Assembly: GCA_017399685.1 (NCBI GenBank)
Contig: JAFQBM010000008.1
Location: 1 to 64,000, forward strand
Source: Lachnospiraceae bacterium
GTDB lineage: Bacteria; Bacillota; Clostridia; Lachnospirales; Lachnospiraceae
DNA: 64,000 bases
Direction: 5' to 3'
In this document: piece by piece, positions 37,290-46,291 of the stretch
Layout: each line of letters starts with the position of its first letter
Position numbering within the stretch: position 1 is the stretch's first letter
Program-made: the position numbers and the translations under genes
The notes under the pieces: model-generated
The model's input: the letters and a program-made list of their open reading frames with translations, nothing else
What the model was told of the DNA's origin: nothing
Databases searched by the model: none

Positions 37290-37604
37290 AACTTAATAAA
37301 AGACTTTACACCCTGTTGTTATTGGTTACTTATCTAATTATGCCATATGAACTGTTTTATCTAATATATGTTGGTTTAAAATGGCATGAACCCTTTCGAC
37401 CTCGTCTAAAATCATTTCATCCATGGCCTTTAGTTCTGCTGTTGATTTCATAACTTGTATTTTGAGTTTGTTTACTTCATTTTCAACGGAGATAACTTTC
37501 TCAAGCAATAAATCTAATTTTTCAGTATCTGTCATATTTATCAACATCCTTTCACTTGTTATTATCACATAACTATTATTCGATGTAAAGCCTTTTATTA
37601 AGTT
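37290..37604 (-). repeat. 315-bp cassette with 21-bp inverted ends around a coiled-coil ORF
   Basis: AACTTAATAAAAGACTTTACA (37290-37310, given here in full as 21 positions with the core TAATAAAAGACTTTACA) and its inverted copy at 37584-37604 match in 20 of 21 positions. They bracket the small coiled-coil gene at 37338-37535. A related arrangement lies at 50572-50910. No transposase is present, so this resembles a non-autonomous mobile unit or gene cassette. Confidence 0.55.
37338..37535 (-). CDS. small coiled-coil protein inside inverted-repeat cassette
   Basis: A 65-aa protein beginning MTDTEKLDLLLEKVISVENE, with heptad leucine/valine spacing throughout and no transmembrane segment. The start at 37535 has AAGGA upstream; the longer reading from 37622 crosses the inverted repeat and is rejected. 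It shares the N-terminal EKLDL-(L/I)-L pattern with the protein at 50612-50848. Function unknown. Confidence 0.55.
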   Translation of the reverse strand: MTDTEKLDLLLEKVISVENEVNKLKIQVMKSTAELKAMDEMILDEVERVHAILNQHILDKTVHMA

Positions 37605-37718
37605 GTCAAGATTCATTATCATGGAATGTATTGCTTATCTGCTGTATAAAAATACTTGGAATATGAACGTTATACGACATTGCAAGACTATAATAAAAAA
37701 GAATGAATTGAAAACATA

Positions 37719-37973
37719 ATGAAATGTACAAATAACGAAACACTTATTAAAGAAAAAAACTACTTATTAAATGGTATTAATCAACAATTTATAACCGATA
37801 TGTTAGAAATAAGCAAACAATCACTTAATTTATTGACGGATTAAAAACATATTACTTTTGATGATATACAGAAAATGTTAAGTTGCATTGGATACGAGTT
37901 TGAATTTGTGTCAATAGAACGAATAGAAATAATGAAAAATAGTTTTCACATAAACACCGTAAACGCACTATAA
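37719..37973 (+). pseudogene. HTH (XRE-like) antitoxin/regulator relic
   Basis: 84 codons with one internal TAA at 37842-37844. Before it: NGINQQFITDMLEISKQSLN, resembling an HTH. After it in the same frame: ITFDDIQKMLSCIGYEFEFV, resembling the helix-and-strand end of HigA/XRE antitoxins. The ATG overlaps the TAA of a 32-codon ORF at 37621-37719 (TAATG), as in toxin-antitoxin pairs, but that ORF is not recognisable. No good ribosome site is present. It lies right beside the inverted-repeat cassette, whose arrival may have truncated the locus. Confidence 0.4.
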
Positions 37974-38105
37974 CACAATTTATGCGTTTATGCAAGCATA
38001 AAAAACGCAAGCATACATTTTTTTACATAATAATTCAAAAAACTTCCATTTACATTCTTACTTCTAACAATCCAAAACATATCAATAACTCGTTCAACTT
38101 TACAC

Positions 38106-38215
38106 TTGACAAATGATATATATGTTGATATTCTTAAAATTGATATTAGGCGAAACGCTTGATCCACGCTTGTTAGGGAAAATTTCCCTGACAGGCGTTT
38201 TTTTATTTTAAAATA
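38106..38215 (+). promoter_or_regulatory. hisD-like promoter and leader terminator
   Basis: TTGACA (38106-38111), a 17-nt spacer and TATTCT (38129-38134). The roughly 97-nt leader then carries a strong terminator-like hairpin: ACGCTTGTTAGGGAAA with TTTCCCTGACAGGCGT, followed by seven T, all before the gene start at 38238. ACGCTTG also occurs a second time just upstream, allowing an alternative pairing with CAGGCGT. This suggests attenuation; no His-rich leader peptide or T-box was seen. Confidence 0.55.
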
Positions 38216-38237
38216 AAGTGTAAAGGAGAGAACAACT

Positions 38238-39524
38238 ATGGTTACAATCAACAAATTTAGTTATCAAAACCCAAGATATGTAAATCTTTTAAAACGAAGA
38301 AGCAGTATCCCGGAAGAGGTAGAAACTACCGTGAAAGAGGTATTAAAAAATGTGAAAGAAAAAGGGGATGAAGCTTTATATTCGTACATGAAAAAATTTG
38401 ATGGTGTTGACATTCATAAAATCGGATTATTTGTGTCTGAAGAAGAATTTGCTCATGCCAAAGAAAACGTTTCAGAAGAATTTAAAGAAGCAGTCAAAAG
38501 AGCTTGTGATAATCTTTTTAGATTTCACAAAAGACAATTACCGGTAGGTTTTACGGAAGAATATGAAGATGGTTCTATTCTTGAACGTAAATATACGCCA
38601 ATAAATAGCGTAGCTGTTACGGTACCCGGAAACATGGCACCTCTGATTTCTACTTTATGTATGAATTTAATTCCTGCCATAGTTGCCGGTGTCCCTAATA
38701 TTTACATCCTCACTAAGCCAAGAATCGACGGAACCATTGATGAGCATTTGTTATATGTAGCAGACTATCTGAATATTAAAAATTATTATAAACTCTCAGG
38801 CTCCCAAGGATTAGCTGCTGTTGCTTACGGAACAGAAACGGTTAAGAAAGTGGATGCCATAACCGGACCCGGAAACAATTTTACTCAAATGGCGAAAAAA
38901 TTATTGTTTGGTGAAGTAAAAATAGATTCGATTGCCGGACCTTCTGAAATCGCAATTATTGCAGACGAGAATGCCAATCCTACTTTCATTGCAGCTGATA
39001 TGATGTCTCAGGCAGAACATGGAACAGGGTTTGAAGCCAGCACCACATTTTGTTTATCCGAAACGAAAGCACAAGAAATCAAAAGCGAAATTGAACGCCT
39101 TTGCAAAGAAAACAACCTGATAGAAGCGACGAAAAGAACTTTTGAAAATTATGGTGACATTTTTGTGGTGGATTCTATTCAGGAAGCGGTAGATGCAGTA
39201 AATGAAATTGCCCCTGAACATGCGGAATTACTATTAGATGATTACAAATCTATCCTAGCCCAATTAACAAATGCCGGTGCTGTGTTTGTTGGTGAATATA
39301 GTACAGAACCCGTAGGGGATTATTTCTGTGGCACAAACCACATTCTTCCGACCTGTGGTACTGCTAAATTTTCTTCCGGTATGTCAGTGGGAGAATTTAT
39401 GAGGGGATATAGTGTGATTCACTATCTGGAATCTGCATTGAAAGCTAATGCTGACTATATCATTCGCCTTGCAGAATCAGAAGGAATGAGAGCGCATGCT
39501 TTGGCTGTAAAAGTGAGAAAATAA
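38238..39524 (+). CDS. hisD: histidinol dehydrogenase family protein (HisD or paralogue)
   Basis: A 428-aa protein. It keeps the HisD landmarks: SGSQGLAAVAYGTE, TGPGNN, IAGPSEIAIIAD, Zn ligands in SQAEHG, the catalytic Glu-His in IAPEHAEL, Asp in PVGDYFCGTNHILP, and the C-terminal His in EGMRAHALAVKVR. It diverges from standard HisD in places (SGSQ for GGAQ, VPGNMAP for VPPG-type), and no other his genes are nearby, so it may act on another amino alcohol or as a stand-alone copy. AAAGGAGAGAAC precedes the ATG. Confidence 0.8.
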   Translation: MVTINKFSYQNPRYVNLLKRRSSIPEEVETTVKEVLKNVKEKGDEALYSYMKKFDGVDIHKIGLFVSEEEFAHAKENVSEEFKEAVKRACDNLFRFHKRQLPVGFTEEYEDGSILERKYTPINSVAVTVPGNMAPLISTLCMNLIPAIVAGVPNIYILTKPRIDGTIDEHLLYVADYLNIKNYYKLSGSQGLAAVAYGTETVKKVDAITGPGNNFTQMAKKLLFGEVKIDSIAGPSEIAIIADENANPTFIAADMMSQAEHGTGFEASTTFCLSETKAQEIKSEIERLCKENNLIEATKRTFENYGDIFVVDSIQEAVDAVNEIAPEHAELLLDDYKSILAQLTNAGAVFVGEYSTEPVGDYFCGTNHILPTCGTAKFSSGMSVGEFMRGYSVIHYLESALKANADYIIRLAESEGMRAHALAVKVRK

Positions 39525-39547
39525 TTTAGACAGATTCAAAAATATCT

Positions 39548-39602
39548 TTGACAAAAACTCATTTTGGGATATAATAAAAGTGAAAACAATAATTTCGAAA
39601 TT
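39548..39602 (+). promoter_or_regulatory. AbiE-type operon promoter with palindrome
   Basis: TTGACA (39548-39553), a 16-nt spacer and TATAAT (39570-39575). The palindrome AATTTCGAAATT (39591-39602), flanked by CAAT/TTG, lies between the transcription start and the AAAAGGAGG ribosome site. It is a plausible autoregulatory operator for the antitoxin. Confidence 0.65.
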
Positions 39603-39621
39603 GTGAAAAGGAGGTCTCTGT

Positions 39622-40239
39622 ATGCTTTATGATTATATTATTACAAATTATCAAAAGGATGAACCAATCTTTCTAGCAGAGCTTCCTGGTAAATCTAGCG
39701 AGTCTGTTCGGCAGGAAATGAAGAAGCTTACAGATGAGGGAAAACTAGAAAGATTATATAATGGTGTTTATTATATCGCTTATAGAACAATTTTAGGTAC
39801 GAAAGGAAAAGTTTCTATTGATAAATTTATACAAAAGAAATTTTTAGAAGCAAATGGAGAGGTGTCAGGGTATATTACAGGAATTCAACTTGCAAATATG
39901 TACGGTTTTACAACACAAAATCCTTCTTGTTATGAAGTATGCTCAAATGAAGCGTCTACGAAACAGCGAAAACTGGATATTGATGGCAGACAAATTATTG
40001 TGTATAAGCCGGTAGTCGATATTTCAAAGGAAAATAAAGGTTCTTTACAGTTCTTGGACCTTATGAGCACTATTGATAAATATAGTGAGATTAAAGGGGA
40101 CGAATTTACAGCAAAAATAAAAGCATTTATTGCTATGGTTGGAGTAGATTTTGAACAAGTAAAGAAGTATCTGTCACTGTTTCCTGATAGAGTATACAGA
40201 AATATTTATCAAGGGGGCTTGATGCATGAATTGGTATAA
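39622..40239 (+). CDS. AbiEi-like antitoxin/transcriptional regulator
   Basis: A 205-aa protein. N-terminal winged helix (EPIFLAELPGKSSESVRQEM, GKLERLYNGVYYIAY) and an AbiEi-like body with GEVSGYITGIQLANMYGFT. In type IV systems AbiEi is the antitoxin and autorepressor, neutralising AbiEii without direct contact. It overlaps the toxin gene by 14 nt. A lone AbiEi-like regulator without toxin activity cannot be excluded. Confidence 0.75.
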   Translation: MLYDYIITNYQKDEPIFLAELPGKSSESVRQEMKKLTDEGKLERLYNGVYYIAYRTILGTKGKVSIDKFIQKKFLEANGEVSGYITGIQLANMYGFTTQNPSCYEVCSNEASTKQRKLDIDGRQIIVYKPVVDISKENKGSLQFLDLMSTIDKYSEIKGDEFTAKIKAFIAMVGVDFEQVKKYLSLFPDRVYRNIYQGGLMHELV

Positions 40240-41134
40240 AGAACATTATAATGATTGGAAAGAGATTATAGAAACGGTGGCTAGAGAATTTGGAAGGAAT
40301 GAACAGATGGTTGAGAAAGACACCATTCAATCATGTTTTTTGTATGAGCTTTCTAAGTCTGAATTGCCATTTGTATTTAAAGGTGGCACATCCCTTTCCA
40401 AAGCATATAATTTGATTGACCGTTTTTCTGAAGATATTGATTTGTCAATGAATCGCAGACCGACACAATCAGAACGAGCAAAATCAAAAGATTTGATAGT
40501 AAGCATTGCAGAAAATTTAGGATTGACATTGGGTAATCCGGAGGAAATTAAGTCTCGCTATGATTACAATAAATATGTGTTTAGATATGACTCCATGTTC
40601 GCAGAAATTCCATTGGAGATTATTATTGAGACCAGTTATTATCAGTCTGCATATCCGGTTGAAAAACATTCTGTTGGTAGTTTTATAGGAAAGTTTTGTA
40701 GTGAGAGAGGTATTATATTACCAATTCCATTTGAAGCGGCAGAAGTGATAATGAATGTTCAGTCTATAAATCGAACTTTTATAGATAAAGTATTTGCAAT
40801 ATGTGATTATAAAATCCAAAATATGCCAGACAGAGATTCAAGACATTTATATGATATATGTAAACTACTCGGACAGGTAAGACTAGATCAGCAATTGGAT
40901 AAATTGATTGATGAAGTTAGAGACGATAGAATGCGGTCTAAAAATAATCCATCTGCACAACTTGAATATAATATTCCAGAAATGCTACAGGAAATAATTC
41001 ATAGCAGATTTTACGAACCTGATTATAAGGATATCACACAGAAATTGTTGTATGAGAATATTTCATATGATTATGCTATTGAGCATGGTATTGCTATGGT
41101 AGCAGAATGCGATGTATTTGAATACAAAAAATAA
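40226..41134 (+). CDS. AbiEii/AbiGii family nucleotidyltransferase toxin
   Basis: A 302-aa protein. Nucleotidyltransferase core with FKGGTSLSKAYNLI and FSEDIDLSM, the GGTS...DxD signature of AbiEii toxins, which use NTPs to modify targets such as tRNA. Complete C-terminus. The start at 40226 has a GGGGG site inside the antitoxin gene. With its partner it forms a type IV toxin-antitoxin or phage abortive-infection module. Confidence 0.85.
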   Translation: MNWYKEHYNDWKEIIETVAREFGRNEQMVEKDTIQSCFLYELSKSELPFVFKGGTSLSKAYNLIDRFSEDIDLSMNRRPTQSERAKSKDLIVSIAENLGLTLGNPEEIKSRYDYNKYVFRYDSMFAEIPLEIIIETSYYQSAYPVEKHSVGSFIGKFCSERGIILPIPFEAAEVIMNVQSINRTFIDKVFAICDYKIQNMPDRDSRHLYDICKLLGQVRLDQQLDKLIDEVRDDRMRSKNNPSAQLEYNIPEMLQEIIHSRFYEPDYKDITQKLLYENISYDYAIEHGIAMVAECDVFEYKK

Positions 41135-41166
41135 TGGTGAGTTCAACCAAAGTTTTCAATTTAGTT

Positions 41167-41190
41167 AGTGGCGGGAGGAATCCCGCCACT
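41167..41190 (+). terminator. GC-rich terminator after AbiE pair
   Basis: A perfect 10-bp stem AGTGGCGGGA/TCCCGCCACT with a GGAA loop, followed by a T-rich stretch. It ends the abiE-type operon. Confidence 0.85.
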
Positions 41191-41263
41191 TCTATATTTC
41201 TCTGATGTATCATTGTATAATAAAATAATTTCCTCTTAACCACTTTTACAGAAATACACATTT

Positions 41264-42058
41264 TTATGATACCGTACGATTTTTCTCTATCCATTCCACC
41301 GCAAAATCCACCAGTTCCCGTTGTTTCATAAAAGTTATCATTCCATTCCCTAAAACGGCTTTTTCCACCTTCTTCTCTGTTTCAAATGCCTCCCCTATCT
41401 CTTCAAAATCTTCTCCATCCACAAATAAAGTAGAATAGGTTTTCCAAACCCTTTTTCCATCTATCATAATTGCACTGCTTTCTTCCGCCATATGTTTTCC
41501 CGGATACTCGGCTCTTGCATCTGCTAGATGAATGGAAGTATTTTTATCGTATCCTACCCCAATCAAAAGTACATAACCATCTAATTCATACAATTTTCCT
41601 ATCGGCGAACCATCTCCGAAAATATTCGACAAATCATGATTTTCCGTTAGATACTTCGCATTTTTTCCATAAGCTGCTACGGAACGGGCAGGATGGTCGC
41701 TTCGAAGAGTTCCCGGCCATTTACGAAACATCTCTGCTACGGCTCCCATGGTATTGGTTGGAGTAATGTTTTTATCATATGCAGGCCAGTTATCCCTTAT
41801 GGTCTGCCACCATTCCTCCGGTTCTTCCCAATGCACACCGGTAACCGGGTCTAAATTCTTCCATGTCTGGGTCGGCATCATAATCGTGCCTTCCTCTCCC
41901 ACACAGTCCATTAATGCCTCAATCACCATCTGGGCTCCTCCGCAGACAAAACCCAGTTTACTAAGGGAGGTATGTACCATAATGTTTTGTCCCGGTTTTA
42001 CACCAACTTGTTTTAATGCCTCTACGATATCCTTTTTTAATACTAATTTTCTTTCCAT
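41264..42058 (-). CDS. AAC(3)-family N-acetyltransferase
   Basis: A 264-aa protein of the aminoglycoside 3-N-acetyltransferase fold: VHTSLSKLGFVCGGAQ, EEGTIMMPTQTW, the RSDHPARSVAAYG motif and GDGSPIGKLYELDGYVLLIG. Family members transfer acetyl from acetyl-CoA to aminoglycosides or other amines. Chromosomal Firmicutes copies often do not confer clear resistance, so the substrate is open. GAAAGGAGAAAAAT precedes the ATG. Confidence 0.88.
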   Translation of the reverse strand: MERKLVLKKDIVEALKQVGVKPGQNIMVHTSLSKLGFVCGGAQMVIEALMDCVGEEGTIMMPTQTWKNLDPVTGVHWEEPEEWWQTIRDNWPAYDKNITPTNTMGAVAEMFRKWPGTLRSDHPARSVAAYGKNAKYLTENHDLSNIFGDGSPIGKLYELDGYVLLIGVGYDKNTSIHLADARAEYPGKHMAEESSAIMIDGKRVWKTYSTLFVDGEDFEEIGEAFETEKKVEKAVLGNGMITFMKQRELVDFAVEWIEKNRTVS

Positions 42059-42090
42059 ATTTTTCTCCTTTCATTACACCACTTGCATTT

Positions 42091-42157
42091 AGGTAATTGC
42101 GAAACTATCAAAAACTTATCTTAAGTGATTCAAAATATTATTGTTTCACAATTATCC
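42091..42157. repeat. palindromic intergenic repeat, copy 1
   Basis: Begins AGGTAATTGCGAAAC and ends GTTTCACAATTATCC, a near-perfect inverted pair, 67 bp in all. The internal CAAAAACTTATCTTAAGTGA also occurs in copy 3. It lies between the MATE stop and the AAC(3)-like start. Confidence 0.65.
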
Positions 42158-42158
42158 A

Positions 42159-43541
42159 TCACCCCAGACACTCTTCCTGCTCTTTCCACTCTCCAAGACT
42201 TCTCATCCAGCTCTTTTTCTTAAAAAGCACCAGCGAAATCATAAGCCTTACACACTCTTCCAGCGACAAAATAAAATATACATAAGGAATTGGTAACTTC
42301 CACACAAAGGCTGCCAACAATCCCAATGGCACTCCAAACAACCAGGTACCAATAAAATCGATGCACATGATATATTTGGTTTTTCCGCCGCTTCTTATAA
42401 TTCCTCCCCCCAGCATCATATTTTGAACCTTAACAGGGGAAATAATAGCAAAGGCTACTAAAATCTCAAAAGCAACCCCTCGTACCTCCTCACTCACATC
42501 ATAAATCTGTACATAATATTGTCCCAGCACCAATAATAGTAACGATAATAAAATTGAACCGAAAAGTCCATATTTCATTAATTTTTTCGATTCATCATAT
42601 GCCTTGTCATATTCCTCACTTCCTAAAGACTTTCCAATGATGATTCCTGCTGCCTGGGCAAGACCACTTAAAGCCCCAATGAGCAAGGTCTGAATTGGCA
42701 CTGTAAGGGTCATGGCTGCACATGGGTCAGTTCCCATATTGCCATAAATCGCGGTATAAACGTTTTCTCCCAGACTCCAGAAAAATTCGCAAATAATAAT
42801 CGGACATAAAATTCCTAAGAACTGAAGTCTTCTTTCTCCATTGAAACGCCATAAAAAAGTCAGTTTCATCCCCTGTTTTTTATAATGCCAGATAAAAAAT
42901 CCCAAAGTAATCAGGCAGCTTGCAAACTGCGAAACTACGGTAGCAATGGCTGCTCCTTCTACTCCTAATTCCGGGAATCCTGCTTTTCCAAAAATCAAAA
43001 GATAATTCAGTCCCGTATTTAAAACCGCCCCTGCAATGGTGGCATACAAAGGAAATACTGCTGCCTCCATACAACGAAGAAATGTCGCCACAATACTGCT
43101 AATAGCCATAGGAAGATAGGAAAAAGCCAAAATCCATAGATAATTTGCTGCTATCTGTCTTGTAGCTTCGTCCTTGGTATATAATCCCATAATACCATTA
43201 GGAACCATAAGGCACATTCCCATAAACAAAGCCGCAAGCCCGATTGCCAACATAATATTTGCAAAGAAACTTCTGCTGACTTCTTTTTCATCCTTTTTTC
43301 CAATATACTGGGAAATCATGATTCCTGCTACTGCAGCCACCGCTCCCAATAATACGGAATAAATAGAAGCAAACTTACCTCCAAGCCCCACTCCCGCAAT
43401 GCTGGTACTTCCCAGTTTTCCTATCATCAGCTGGTCTATCACGCTAAATGAGGACTGCAATAATGATTGTAATGTAACCGGAAGTGCAATTTTGATAACC
43501 GTTTTATAAAATGCATCCTGTTTTTCCATGGTTTTCTCCAT
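42159..43541 (-). CDS. MATE family efflux transporter
   Basis: A 460-aa, 12-helix protein: IALPVTLQSLLQSSFSVIDQ, LMIGKLGSTSIAGVGLG and FISQYIGKKDEKEV-like loop. Complete. It probably extrudes drugs or metabolites; the AAC(3)-like gene downstream makes a resistance or detoxification pair possible but unproven. AAGGAG lies 8 nt before the ATG. Confidence 0.92.
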   Translation of the reverse strand: MEKTMEKQDAFYKTVIKIALPVTLQSLLQSSFSVIDQLMIGKLGSTSIAGVGLGGKFASIYSVLLGAVAAVAGIMISQYIGKKDEKEVSRSFFANIMLAIGLAALFMGMCLMVPNGIMGLYTKDEATRQIAANYLWILAFSYLPMAISSIVATFLRCMEAAVFPLYATIAGAVLNTGLNYLLIFGKAGFPELGVEGAAIATVVSQFASCLITLGFFIWHYKKQGMKLTFLWRFNGERRLQFLGILCPIIICEFFWSLGENVYTAIYGNMGTDPCAAMTLTVPIQTLLIGALSGLAQAAGIIIGKSLGSEEYDKAYDESKKLMKYGLFGSILLSLLLLVLGQYYVQIYDVSEEVRGVAFEILVAFAIISPVKVQNMMLGGGIIRSGGKTKYIMCIDFIGTWLFGVPLGLLAAFVWKLPIPYVYFILSLEECVRLMISLVLFKKKSWMRSLGEWKEQEECLG

Positions 43542-43663
43542 TTTGATTTCTCCTTTCCAAATTTTATTTCTTTTTTATCACTTTTTTATTTCCTTCCCTA
43601 GGATAATGATAATAAAGAACCGTGAAAACCACAAGAGGTTAAACGCATAACCAATAACAAAAA

Positions 43664-43945
43664 TCAGAATTGCAATTTGTTATATTTCACTATGAAGTTT
43701 TGTTTATCAAACACTTTAAACATTATCACGTTTCCTTTCAAAATCACCGACAAAACTTTTCCTTCTGTAGTCTTATCCACGCCTCCCAAAATATGTAATA
43801 ATGTGGATTTTCCACTACCGGATGGTCCTATGATGGAGACAATTTCCCCTTTTTCCACACGAAATGGAACATCGTCCAATGCTTTTACATAGGTATTTCC
43901 TTTTCTATATATTTTTGAAATATGCTCACATCTAAGTATTTCCAT
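43664..43945 (-). pseudogene. BceA-like ABC ATPase, truncated after Walker A region
   Basis: 93 codons. The first ~65 are a good antimicrobial-peptide-type ATPase: EILRCEHISKIYRKGN, Walker A GPSGSGKSTLLHILGGVD and TTEGKV. The sequence then turns into an unrelated tail (LSVILKGNVIMFKVFD...), with no signature, Walker B or permease. GGAGGACAATT precedes the ATG at 43945, so the front end and upstream control are preserved while the rest was deleted. Confidence 0.8.
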
Positions 43946-44092
43946 AATTGTCCTCCAAAACTTCATTAATTTTTATGAATATGGCTGATATTCCAATAAA
44001 GCAATTTTCGTCACGCCAAACATCACACCCGCAACTTCATATCTCATATTTCTATCATACCTGCATAATATGACTCTACGATGAATTTTTAA

Positions 44093-44108
44093 GTGACAAT
44101 TTTGTCAC
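44093..44108 (-). promoter_or_regulatory. BceR-type operator candidate
   Basis: GTGACAA-TT-TTGTCAC, an inverted repeat of the kind bound by BceR-like regulators before bceAB-type genes, about 150 nt upstream of the truncated BceA-like ATPase. The rest of the 43967-44326 gap holds the hairpin at 44148-44192 and nothing else recognised. Confidence 0.45.
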
Positions 44109-44147
44109 AATTAAGCTGAGATTATTCTTTCACTATTAAAAACAAGG

Positions 44148-44192
44148 AAAGCACCTTGCCTTGATACTGTCTGTATCGAAAACAGGTGCTTT
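44148..44192 (-). terminator. hairpin after M13 peptidase gene
   Basis: AAAGCACCT (44148-44156) pairs with AGGTGCTTT (44184-44192), with an inner GATAC/GTATC stem. The T-run on the minus strand is interrupted, so termination strength is uncertain. Confidence 0.5.
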
Positions 44193-44326
44193 CAGCATAT
44201 AATATTCTTTTTTAAATTCATATAAAAACATAAAATTCTTATGGTTTTTCGTTTTAAAACAGCCGTAGTCTAAAACAATGAGATGGCGAGGACCCTATTT
44301 CAACAAATTGTCTTTTTAATATTAAC

Positions 44327-46291
44327 CTACTCCCAAACCTGCAGCCTTTCTTCCTCCGGCACGTACATTTCTCCATCTTCCGGCACTTCATAAACTTCAT
44401 AGAATTCATCCATCTGGTTTACAATTTGATTTACTCTAAATTTTCTTGGAAGGTGGGAATCATAACCTACCAGATATGCAAGATACTCACTGGTTGTAGC
44501 TTCCCGATAACTTTTTGCATAAGTTTCAAAAAACAATTTATAATCACTGTCATTTCTTTTTCCTAATAAGTCCATACACACACTCATGGAACTTAAATCC
44601 GCATATGCTTCATCCATAATCTGCTCTCCCACAAGGGTTACATTGTCACTTACTTCCATTCCATCAAAATAATGTTTCACTTCATTGATTCTTTCCCTAT
44701 AAGCAGTCTTATCCTCTATGGTCCACCAATTTTGCCATATCCCCTCTGCATTAAACTGGCTGCCACTTCCATCAAAACCATGAGAAATTTCATGGGCAAT
44801 GATGAAGCCTAATATTGCCAGCTTTTCTTCGTATTTTGAATCCTGACTGCAATCATCATATGTAATGATAGCCGCATGAATTGCGAAAGCATTATATCCT
44901 CTTGCATAGGTAGCATTTACCTCTAAAGGATGAAAATAATACGCCTCCTGACATTCCTCTTGTAAAAATTCCTTTTGAAATTCGCAGTCCATCATCTGTG
45001 CATTCAAAACATTATCCAGCAGGTTTCCTCCTTCTGCATAGGAATGAATGGTAAGTTTAGAATAATCATGCATTTTCTCCGGAAGTCCAACGATAAGCTG
45101 CATGGATTCCAGTTTTTTTATAGCATAATCTCTGGTCTCCTCACTCATCCAGTCTGCTTTCGATATTTTCGTTTTAAATTCCCCTCTGATTTCTTCTGCC
45201 AGATTCTTTACTTCCTGCTCCATTTCTTCGCCAACATACGTTTCCATGTAATACTCTGCCAGAAAATCTTCCATGGACATAATTACAGTCTCGCATCCTT
45301 GATAAGAATTCTCTTCCTCTTTGCTAAGTCCCATCAGACTGTTTATTGCTGTTTGATAGCACTGTGCCATTTCTTCATTCAAATAAGGAGCACTTTTTAC
45401 AACCATTGCAGCCAACAGATAATCCTTCAATACATCTACATTTTCCTCTACAAACAATTCCTGTAACCACTTTAACTGTTCCGAAGCAGCGGTCAAAGTA
45501 GTTCTATTTTCTAAATATCCCTGTTCTTTTGCAATTTCCATCAAAGGAAGATTGCTTAACAAATAGGACATTTCCTTTTCTCCATATCGGGAGCCTTCGT
45601 CTAAATATAACTGATAATAATTTGATTCCAATACGTTACGTTCTATGAATACCGCATGTTCTGCAATTTCAGCAGCCCGGTCTTCCTCATAGCCTGCAAG
45701 CATCATAATCTGTTTGATAAAAAACTCATAGCTTGTAAACTGTTCCTCTGTCAGCATGCCATACTGGCCACATATGGTCTTTGGACATACACCTACCTGA
45801 TAACTGCCATCCGAAGGATTTTTTGCAACCTCAAAGCGAAATAAAGTATTAAAACAACTGATTCTTTCGTCTTTATAAAGTGCAATCAAATCTTCTAAAT
45901 CTGCTACCTCTTCTACCTGAGCCAGCATCTTTTCCATTGGTTTTATACCCAGTTCATTTCTTTTTTCTATGTCTGCTGTCTGCTCATATAAAATAACAGC
46001 TTTTTCTTCAGTTTCGGTTAAACTTTCCGGTTGTGATGAATATTTCCCCAAAAGTTCTATGAGATAATCATCCACTTCCTTTATTACTTTCGCTTGCTGT
46101 TCCTCTATAGACCCATAACAAAATCCCGGATACTCTTTGTTTTCTTCCAGCCACTGGCTATTTACCATATCATAAAAATCCGTTACGATTTGCTGTTGTT
46201 CTTGTTGTTCATTTTGATTTTGACAGCCTGTAAAAAGATTGAACGCAAAAAATGCGGTTGCCAGCATGATTATGCTTCTTTTCTTTTTCAT
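44327..46291 (-). CDS. M13 family (PepO/neprilysin-like) metallopeptidase lipoprotein
   Basis: About 654 aa. Lipoprotein signal with lipobox LFTGC. M13 N-terminal domain, then the zinc site IAHEISHGFDGSG (HExxH) and the third ligand in DEAYADLSS (ExxxD). The substrate-binding NAFAIHAAI region stands where NAYY is usual. It probably degrades small peptides on the outer face of the membrane. The start at 46291 has GGAGGAGG 8 nt upstream; the upstream TTG and ATG are too close to that site. Confidence 0.9.
   Translation of the reverse strand: MKKKRSIIMLATAFFAFNLFTGCQNQNEQQEQQQIVTDFYDMVNSQWLEENKEYPGFCYGSIEEQQAKVIKEVDDYLIELLGKYSSQPESLTETEEKAVILYEQTADIEKRNELGIKPMEKMLAQVEEVADLEDLIALYKDERISCFNTLFRFEVAKNPSDGSYQVGVCPKTICGQYGMLTEEQFTSYEFFIKQIMMLAGYEEDRAAEIAEHAVFIERNVLESNYYQLYLDEGSRYGEKEMSYLLSNLPLMEIAKEQGYLENRTTLTAASEQLKWLQELFVEENVDVLKDYLLAAMVVKSAPYLNEEMAQCYQTAINSLMGLSKEEENSYQGCETVIMSMEDFLAEYYMETYVGEEMEQEVKNLAEEIRGEFKTKISKADWMSEETRDYAIKKLESMQLIVGLPEKMHDYSKLTIHSYAEGGNLLDNVLNAQMMDCEFQKEFLQEECQEAYYFHPLEVNATYARGYNAFAIHAAIITYDDCSQDSKYEEKLAILGFIIAHEISHGFDGSGSQFNAEGIWQNWWTIEDKTAYRERINEVKHYFDGMEVSDNVTLVGEQIMDEAYADLSSMSVCMDLLGKRNDSDYKLFFETYAKSYREATTSEYLAYLVGYDSHLPRKFRVNQIVNQMDEFYEVYEVPEDGEMYVPEEERLQVWE

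Noticed and set aside
37988-38254. Minus-strand 88-aa ORF over the hisD-like promoter
   Set aside because: It overlaps a good promoter and the leader terminator on the other strand and has no ribosome binding site.
41264-43541. Antibiotic-resistance island made of AAC(3)-like and MATE genes
   Set aside because: No transposase, integrase or resistance-type composition; both families are common chromosomal genes in Clostridia. Only adjacency supports the idea.
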